Of a stretch of DNA of 64,000 bases, positions 57,240-64,000 are shown piece after piece. Below the pieces are notes generated by a model. That model saw nothing but the letters and a program-made list of their open reading frames with translations, had not been told where the DNA came from and made no database searches. The position numbers and the translations under genes were made by a program. The stretch spans positions 10,712,170 through 10,776,169 of the forward strand of contig NC_047065.1 in NCBI RefSeq assembly GCF_902459465.1. The letters run 5' to 3'. Numbering within the stretch: position 1 is the first letter of the stretch; each line of letters starts with the position of its first letter. Source of the DNA: Asterias rubens. Taxonomy: Eukaryota; Echinodermata; Asteroidea; Forcipulatida; Asteriidae.

Positions 57240-59275
57240 AATCGAGCAAAGCAGAGGTTACTTTGTATTGGGATTAGTGTTTTTGGGTCATTTAAACATG
57301 GTTTTATGGGGCTTCTCTGATGTGGGGGTTGGGGAGGGGGTGTGTCTGGCGGGCCTAATGCAGTAGAAAACTTGTCTGATAGTTGATACTTGTATGAAGA
57401 ATAGTGTTATTGGTCAATTCAACTTGGTTGCAGGTACTTTCTCAGATGGTAAACCCAGGGAGAGGGGATAGAGGGTGTCTGGCGGGCAAAATAGAGCAGA
57501 CAATTTGTCTGGCTGTTGATCTTTTCATTGGGAATAGTGTTACTGGTAATTTCAACTTGGTTTCAGGTGGTTACTCCCATGTTGGGGGGGGGGGTGTCTG
57601 GTGGCTGATACTCTGTATTCAGTATACTTTTTTTTGTAATTTCAACATTGTTTCAGGTGGCTACTCTGATGGTTAACCCAGAGGGCGGGGAGGGGGGTTG
57701 TCACTACTGGCGGGCCTAATGCAGCAGACAATTTGTCTGGCGGTTAATGCTTGTATGGAGAAAAGTGTTATTGGTCATTTCAACTTGGTTTTGACCCAGA
57801 GAGGGGGAGGGGGTGGGTGTCCCTTGGGGCAAAATGCAGCGGACAATTTGTCGAGCAGTTGATACTTTTCATTCAGATAGCTCCTCCGATGTGGGGGAGG
57901 GAGGAGGCGTGTCTGGCTAGCCTAATGCAGAAGACATGTTGTCTGGTTGTTGATACTTGTTGGAAGAATAGTGTTTTTATTGGTCATTTCAACTTGCTGG
58001 CAGGTAGTTCCTCAGATGGTAAACCCAGTGAGGGGGGGGGGGAGGGGGTGTCTGGGCGCAAAATGCAGCAGACAATTTGTCTCGTGGCTGATATTTTTAA
58101 TTGGCAATGGCGTTATTGGTAATTTGAACTTGGTTTCAGGTGGTTCCGATGGTGGGGGGGGGGGGGGGGGTGGAGGGTGTTGTCCATGGCAGGCCTCATG
58201 CAGCAAAGCAGAGGATACTTTGTATTGGGATTAGTTTTTTGGGTCATTTAAACATGGTTTCATTGGGCTCTTCTGATGTCGGGGGGGGGGGGGGGGTGTG
58301 TCTGGCGGGCCTAATGCAGTGATTTATACTTGTATGAAGAATAGTGTTATTGGTCATTTCAACTTGGTTGCAGGTACTTTCTCAGATAGTAAACCCAGGG
58401 AGAGGGGATCGAGGGTGTCTGGCAGGCAAAATGCAGCAGACAATTTGTACGGCTGTTGATCTTTTCATTGGGAATAGTGTTACTTGTCATATTCAACTTG
58501 GTTCAGGTGGTTACTCCAATGTTGGGGGGTCTGCATCCTTACACACCAAAACATTGTCTTGTGGCTGATACTATGTATTCGGTATACTTTATTTGGTCAT
58601 TTTAACGTGGTTTCAGGTGGTTACATGATGGTTAACATAAGGGGCAGGGATGGGGGGGAGGGGTTGTCTGGCGGGCCTAATGCAGCAAAACATTTGTCTG
58701 GCGGCTCAAACGTTGTTTAGGAAATAGTGTTTTTGGTCATTTCAACACTGTTTCAGGTGGTTCCTCCGATGTGGGGGCGAGGGGGGGGGGGTGTATAGCG
58801 GGCCTAAAGCGGCAGACAATTTTTCTGGCAATTAATGCTTGTATGGAGAAAAGTGTTATTGGTCATTTCAACTTGGTTTAATGCAGCGGACAATTTGTCT
58901 AGCAGTTGATACTTTTCATTGATAGGTGCCCAGTCCTGCTGTGATTTGTTTCGTTATTCATTTTTATTTCAACATATGCAGCAAAACATTTGTCTGGCGG
59001 CTCAAACGTTGTTTAGGAAATAGTGTTTTTGGTCATTTCAACACTGTTTCAGGTGGTTCCTCCGATGTGGGGGCGAGGGGGGGGGGGGTGTATAGCGGGC
59101 CTAAAGCGGCAGACAATTTTTCTGGCAATTAATGCTTGTATGGAGAAAAGTGTTATTGGTCATTTCAACTTGGTTTAATGCAGCGGACAATTTGTCTAGC
59201 AGTTGATACTTTTCATTGATAGGTGCCCAGTCCTGCTGTGATTTGTTTCGTTATTCATTTTTATTTCAACATATC
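57240..59275. repeat. Poly-G minisatellite, third array
   Basis: About 14 units of the same family as 17760-18785 (TCTGGCGGGCCTAATGCAGC, TGGTCATTTCAACTTGGTTT, CAGGTGGTTCCTCCGATG + G run). 58681-58976 is repeated almost exactly at 58977-59273 (period 296-297), including a GTCCTGCTGTGATTTGTTTC piece. Many Gly/Val-rich frames on the plus strand are artefacts. Confidence 0.9.
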
Positions 59276-59340
59276 TTGTAATGTTTTGTATTCAGGTTCT
59301 GTTGTCAATTTATCATCCTACTTCTTATCTGTATCTCCAG

Positions 59341-59425
59341 GTCCTTGCCTTCCTTTGAACTGTGCTTGGAAAGACTGGTACCAGGGAAGACTGCCCAATA
59401 CGCTTGCCAGAGTTTTCAAAGAAGG
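59341..59425 (+). CDS. Candidate exon of an unidentified gene
   Basis: Acceptor TATCTCCAG, donor AAAGAAG|GTATTG. Two frames are open: SLPSFELCLERLVPGKTAQY... (phase 2 out) and PCLPLNCAWKDWYQGRLPNT... (phase 1 out). Both can be joined to 61.5 kb with different acceptors. Confidence 0.35.
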
Positions 59426-59589
59426 TATTGTATTCAATTGAATAAAAAAAAAATCATAAAATTCATTCGGATTACAACAATTGCTGATGGTACTGTACTT
59501 GTTTGAAACAATAGAGAAAAACAAAATAAATACAGACAAAATAACAGTTTGTGAAGATTGGTATAAAACCTAACTTTGGTCTTTGACAT

Positions 59590-59625
59590 TATAAGTGTTT
59601 TTTTTTTTTGGGGGGGGGTTATCCT
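59590..59625. repeat. Poly-T / poly-G run
   Basis: TTTTTTTTTTTTGGGGGGGG-type homopolymers. Confidence 0.8.
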
Positions 59626-59755
59626 TGGTTATAGTTGTGCAGCATTTTTTTCTTGTGTTACACTTTGGTTTATCTTATTTCATTGTCTTTTCTCATGTTG
59701 TTGTGTATGTTTTTTTGGCATGTTCTTACTATATTTTTAACCAAATAAATTCATT

Positions 59756-59758
59756 CAG

Positions 59759-59837
<79 letters not shown>

Positions 59838-59855
59838 GTCAATCAATCAATCAAC
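59756..59855. repeat. (AATC)n microsatellite
   Basis: About 24 tetranucleotide units with few interruptions; explains the SINQ-repeat frame. Confidence 0.95.
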
Positions 59856-59902
59856 TAATGCTAGTTGTTCATTATACAGAGTGCGATACACAGTATACCC
59901 AG

Positions 59903-60062
59903 CTGTCGATTTCACCAAACTCTCCCTAACTTACGATTAATATTAGGGCTCAGGACGAGTTAAGTTCCGTAACCATACTAGTTAGGACACATTGAACCCT
60001 TCCTAAGTTTGGATGAGTTACTCGCCCTAACTCGAGATCGGGATTAATCCTTTTTTTAAATC
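59903..60062. mobile_element. MITE-like palindromic fragment
   Basis: CTCCCTAACTTACGATTAAT and CGCCCTAACTCGAGATCGGG with TAACTAGT/ACTAGTTAGG pieces indicate a decayed inverted-repeat element. Confidence 0.4.
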
Positions 60063-60299
60063 GCCAGCGTTTGCAACAAATTTCGGGTCAGGAAAGCGTG
60101 GACTTGGGGAAATTGACATGGCAAGGCTCCCCACTATATCTCTGAATTACTTCAAGTTTACACTCCGTCATGGAGTCTTTGATTATGTTCCATGCTTCTC
60201 CTCATTAAACCCAAGTCTCGACACTCATGGAGTGACAGGTCTTTTTCCTCAGCTTTGCCACGCATCTGGAACATCATCATGCATCATCATTATCATCAT

Positions 60300-61230
60300 T
60301 CTCTTAATCCATCATGGGGGACGTTGAGCCGCCTGTAGCAGTATGCCATAAGCAGACTGACTCAAGTCTAGTGTTTACTTCCCATAATGCATTGTACCAC
60401 CTTATAACATGGCCGCCCGCATGTAACAGTCGATTCTCATTATCTGGAATCAAGCTCGACTTATACTTGTATAACCCATTACATACGAAGTTGTATCTTC
60501 TTACACCGCCCATCCAATGCGTACTGATGCAGATCACCACAGCTGCCATGCCCGAGACTCAAATTCCTCTTCCAGTTGGCACACCAAGGTGTTGCGAGGT
60601 CGGCCTCTTGGCCTCTTCCAGGCTGGGCAGGGGCGGGATCCTCACCGTGCGTCAACGCTATTCTGGGAGACGTCTGACAAGGCCGAAGAGGGAATGACGT
60701 CTCCTCGCGGATGTCTTTAACGCGGTGGTCTCCGAGATTGTTGCATTAGTAATGAATTAGGACCACCGGACACCAAGAATGCGTCGTTGACACTTGAGGG
60801 TGAAGGCTTCGAGCATTCCTGTGTCGTCTGCTTGGAGTGTCCATTTTTCTGAGCCAAAGAGTAGGACGAGGAGGACACAGGTTGTAAATACCTTCAGCTT
60901 GGTTGTGAGCTTGAGGCGTTTGTTCCTCCAGACACAATCTCATTGGCCAAAGGTGGATGAGGCAAGCCCAAGACTTTGGAGATTTGGGGGAGGAGTAGCC
61001 TGAGGAATGGATGTCACAGTCTAGATACCTGAACTTCTGCGTAATTTGGACAGAGTTACCCTCAACGTTGACTGAAGCGGTTGTTTGGCAGAGGCTGGTA
61101 CAGTTCTGGATCTTGGTTTTGGCCCATGATGTGTGCATCTCCATCATCTCAGCTTCTTCCTCGAATCTTTGGAGTGAGACAGGCCACTGGGCTGGCTCTG
61201 CAGCGTTGTACTGGCACTCTCTACCATCTT
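60300..61230 (-). pseudogene. LINE ORF2 C-terminal fragment (reverse strand)
   Basis: From ~61150 downward the minus strand reads SWAKTKIQN, VNVEGNSVQITQKFRYLDCDIHSSG and then pieces LRRLVWRNKRLKLTTKLK, LLFGSEKWTLQ and RRPRNTW. This is the segment after the RT core of non-LTR elements (F-x-YLG-x2-I-x-S-G; LLYGSETW). Frames shift repeatedly; the RT active site lies outside or is lost. Confidence 0.65.
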
Positions 61231-61517
61231 AGATCTTTTCTTTGTACCACAAAATTTAAATCTTTCTCAAAACTTATCTTATGCCACAGGTTTTCAAAGA
61301 CTAATTTTGTTGTGTCTGTTTTCTTTCATTTTGTTTTGGTTTTTACTACGCCTTGAACACCCAGCATGGTGGATATGTGCACAATACAAGACTTTAGTTT
61401 TATCATTACTTTTAGTCAATACCAAGCAGGCCAACCAAGGGTCGTTTTTTTTTTTTTTGGAAATCAAGTCAATTATTTACTATATTTCTGTCGGATTTCT
61501 TTATTTTTCTTAGATAG

Positions 61518-61672
61518 TCAGCACCACAGACTTCTTCTCAAGAGAGTACTCCTTCCAGCCAATCAAATGGAGCACTACAAGAAGTCTTGCTTGGCCAATC
61601 AAAGCAAACCTCTTATAAAATGAATGAAACAACAGTTCAGTTTGGTCAGACACCCAGAGGAATCAGGAGGTA
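61518..61672 (+). CDS. Candidate Ser/Thr/Gln-rich exon
   Basis: After an acceptor (TTAGATAG or TTCTTAG) the frame SAPQTSSQESTPSSQSNGAL...TVQFGQTPRGIRR stays open to a donor (AGGAG|GTATGA), phase 2. A second frame ending in LANQSKPLIK-stop is also open for most of it and would fit the exon at 59341. Probably the 3' part of the gene whose copy lies upstream, or another gene; no family recognised. Confidence 0.4.
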
Positions 61673-61679
61673 TGATATT

Positions 61680-61990
61680 CAACCCTGAACTATTGATAAT
61701 AAAAAATGGTATCAAAAATAGCCTTTGATAAACAAGTTTTATTTATCATTTCTCAAATTGGTGTGACTTCGAAGTAAAGTAGTGACATCATGTTTGACTT
61801 CAGATACTGTTTTGTAATGAATAAACACTTTCAAGTAATGTGTTTTCAGCTTATTAATGTTGTTCAAATTCGAAAACAATCTGTATAATTATGTCTTTAA
61901 CACTCATGTATGCAACTTTGGTGAAATTGGCGTTTCATGCCTTTGTCACTCATTATTATGTCCTGAGTAGCTCAGACATTATTTTATTAA
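61680..61990. other. No gene recognised
   Basis: AT-rich intronic or intergenic sequence. Confidence 0.4.
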
Positions 61991-61992
61991 AA

Positions 61993-62362
61993 AAGCACTG
62001 GACACTTTTGGTAATTGCTCAAAATAATTGTTAGCATAAAAACTTACTTGGCAACAAGCATTGGGGAGCTGTTGGTAGTATAAAACATTGTGATAAACAG
62101 CTCCCTCTGAAGTAATGTGGTTTTTGAGAAAGAACTAATTTCTCACTAAAGTAATTGAATTTGATTTCATGACCTCAACACTGATTTTGAGGTCTCAAAT
62201 TCAGGCATCTGAAATCACACAACTTCGTGTGACAAGAGTTTTTTTTTCTCCCATTATTATCTCGCAACTTCATAGTATGAACAGTTGAATTCAAGATGTT
62301 GAGATACACCAAGTGAGAAGACTGGTCTTTGACAATTACCAAAATGCGTTCAGTGTCTTAAC
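61993..62362. mobile_element. Family-1 MITE
   Basis: AAAAAAGCACTGGACACTTT at the left, ACCAAAATGCGTTCAGTGTCTTAA at the right. Confidence 0.85.
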
Positions 62363-62429
62363 CATGACAAGGTTAGATTGAAAAAATTAATCAATGTATT
62401 TTAATTCACATTTTTTTCTGTTTTTTTTT

Positions 62430-62798
62430 AAAGGCACTGGACATTTATGGCAATTACCTAAAATAATTGTTAGCAATGGAGAGCTGTTTATGGTATAAAA
62501 CATTGTGAGAAACGGATCTCTCTGAAGAAACGTCTTTTTTGAGAAAAATGTAATTTCTCGCAAAAATATTTGCATTGAATTCGAGACCTCAGCTGAGTTA
62601 TCGGCTGATGTCTCGAATTCAAGCTATTGGAGCCCACAACTTTTGCGACAAGGGTGTTTTTTCTTTGATTATTATCTTGCAAGCTCGATGACAAATTGAT
62701 TTCAAATTTTCCCAGGTTTGTTATTTTAAGCATATTTTGAGATACACCAATGAGAAAACTGGTCTTTGACAATAACCAAGTGTGTCCAGTGCCTTTGA
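62430..62798. mobile_element. Family-1 MITE
   Basis: TTTAAAGGCACTGGACATTT at the left and AAGTGTGTCCAGTGCCTTTG at the right; the internal GAATTCGAGACCTCAGCTGA / GATGTCTCGAATTC palindrome is well preserved. Confidence 0.85.
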
Positions 62799-62929
62799 AC
62801 ATTTCAAATGTAGAGGCTAGTTTAATAGTGTTTGATGCAACTTGTCCTCCGTCTTTATGCATTAAAATGTAATAAGATTGTATTTCTGGCTTGATCTGCT
62901 GAAAGTCTTGCCATTCACAAGATGCCAAA

Positions 62930-63420
62930 TGCCAAGTCTCTGTTTTAACTCTGTAAATAAAGTAAGTTTTTAACCAGTTTAAAAAACATGTTTAAATGTT
63001 ACTTTTAATCTTTGGGCCACAACCCCTCTTGGGTTATAAACTTAGGCATGTTCTTATAAGATAAAAAGCTTTTATTCAAAGGCCACTTTCACTATTTTAC
63101 TATCACCCTGATATTGTTTCACACTTAAATAAGTCATGAAACAATGTCTTACCATTTTCTCCTGCGTATAGGATGCCGTGTACCTGAATTTCAAGGTAGA
63201 CAACAAATCGCATTCAATCTATCTGTGCGGCTTATTTGGTATCTTTAAAATCTTAGAAATGAGAATAATGAAATTAATTTTAACAAACAATTGATACGGC
63301 GGTAGGCTTTACATGTATATTGTTGAACCGCCACATTTATTTGGTTGATTTTGCCTTACATGCCAAGTGCCTTGTATCTTGTATGCAGGAAAGGACTTGA
63401 AATCTTACTAAAATCATTCT
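62930..63420. other. No gene recognised
   Basis: A weak exon-like DAVYLNFK lies at 63173-63196 between GCGTATAG and GTAGAC; too short to support. Confidence 0.3.
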
Positions 63421-63424
63421 GATC

Positions 63425-63730
63425 GGTTCAATCAACAAAGCTGTGAAAATTTGAGCTCAATCGGTCGCCGAAGTTGCGAGATAATATTGAAAGAAAAAAC
63501 ACCCTTGTCACACGAAGTTGTGTGCTATCAGATGCTTGATTTCGAGACCTCAAATTCTAAATGAAATTCGTGGAAAAATACTTCTATCTCGAAAACTACA
63601 ATACTTCAGAGGGAGCCGTTTCTCACAATGTTTAATACTATCAACCTGTTCCCATTATTCGTCACCAAGTAAGGTTTTATGCTAATAATTATTTTGAGTA
63701 ATTACCAAAAGTGTCCACTGCCTTTAAGCA
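63425..63730. mobile_element. Family-1 MITE, left end missing
   Basis: Begins inside the element (GTGAAAATTTGAGCTCAATC) and ends CAAAAGTGTCCACTGCCTTTAAGC. Confidence 0.8.
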
Positions 63731-64000
63731 ACCAAAAAGTTATCTTAATAGATTGTTTTCACAAAACAACACTGAATACACAACAAATAAAAATAAACAA
63801 ATAAATAAATAAATAATAGGAGAGAAGAGAGACAGAAAAAAAAATAAGCTAAATGAATTTGGAATTAATTTAACAACAAAGAAGACTTGGATACACAGCA
63901 AAATATTGTAGGAGAGGGTTTGATTTGATTCCTTATCAAAGACCACTTACTATAAAAGCATTCAGTCTTTCTGGTTAATTTCCAGTCTCTCCATAATTTG

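Noticed and set aside
57404..58720. Gly/Val-rich plus-strand frames
   Set aside because: Poly-G minisatellite artefacts.
60746..61147. 133-aa minus-strand frame as a host gene
   Set aside because: Its text matches the post-RT segment of LINE ORF2 and is frame-shifted on both sides.

Overview
The window is metazoan nuclear DNA: AT-rich, intron-containing, and dominated by short DNA-transposon derivatives, minisatellites and retroelement relics. The abundance of the ~375-bp palindromic element starting near AAAGGCACTGGACACTATTG, together with DIRS, PHD-finger LINE and hammerhead-bearing (Penelope-type) relics, suggests a marine invertebrate deuterostome, most likely an echinoderm such as a sea star. 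That placement is from memory of repeat families, not from a search. A run of exactly 100 N (43365-43464) marks a scaffold join of unknown true size.

Layout. 1-10301 is a higher-order tandem array: 29-bp minisatellite blocks alternate with a ~480-bp spacer (8 copies) and a ~320-bp second segment (4 copies). Every spacer ends with a copy of the splice acceptor and first ~27 nt of the exon at 10302-10431, so the array grew from that intron/exon border. The last spacer is split by a 2534-bp element with ~160-bp terminal inverted repeats and a perfect 9-bp target duplication (Mutator-like signature, no transposase seen). 10770-10995 is a LINE remnant, 11090-11320 holds near-palindromic 20-mers, and 11640-12640 is a 54-59-bp minisatellite.

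12.6-23.94 kb (copy A) and 43.83-55.21 kb (copy B) are the same ~11.3-kb segment. It carries a TATA-box promoter and five exons of a small coiled-coil protein I cannot name. Copy A stays open through all five exons; copy B has a 10-nt exon-2 deletion that breaks the frame. The copies also differ by a ~230-bp SINE-like insertion with target duplication (A only), by satellite unit number (3 versus 5) and by many small changes, and they part inside the last exon. The arrangement is either a real duplication or two haplotypes placed end to end across the gap.

26.4-30.05 kb is the most striking block: an intact DDE-type transposase-like gene (619 aa, + strand) and, head to head with it, a two-exon gene for a coiled-coil/proline-rich/BEN-domain-like protein (342 aa, - strand), sharing a ~340-bp promoter region. 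Both are open and each has a poly(A) signal.

32.5-42.4 kb contains two exons of the tubulin chaperone TBCA, separated by a 9.7-kb intron filled with a LINE relic, a decayed DIRS-type tyrosine-recombinase retrotransposon (34.1-38.06 kb), MITEs, a fragment resembling the P2X7-receptor C-terminal domain and a 130-140-bp satellite with inverted CCGGAAGT motifs. TBCA exons 1 and 4 are not found.

55.2-64 kb, downstream of copy B, has a few candidate short exons (57.1, 59.34, 61.52 kb) of unknown gene(s), a poly-G minisatellite homologous to the one inside the duplicated segment, a reverse-strand LINE fragment and three more palindromic MITEs. There is no sign of prokaryotic genes, operons or CRISPR.
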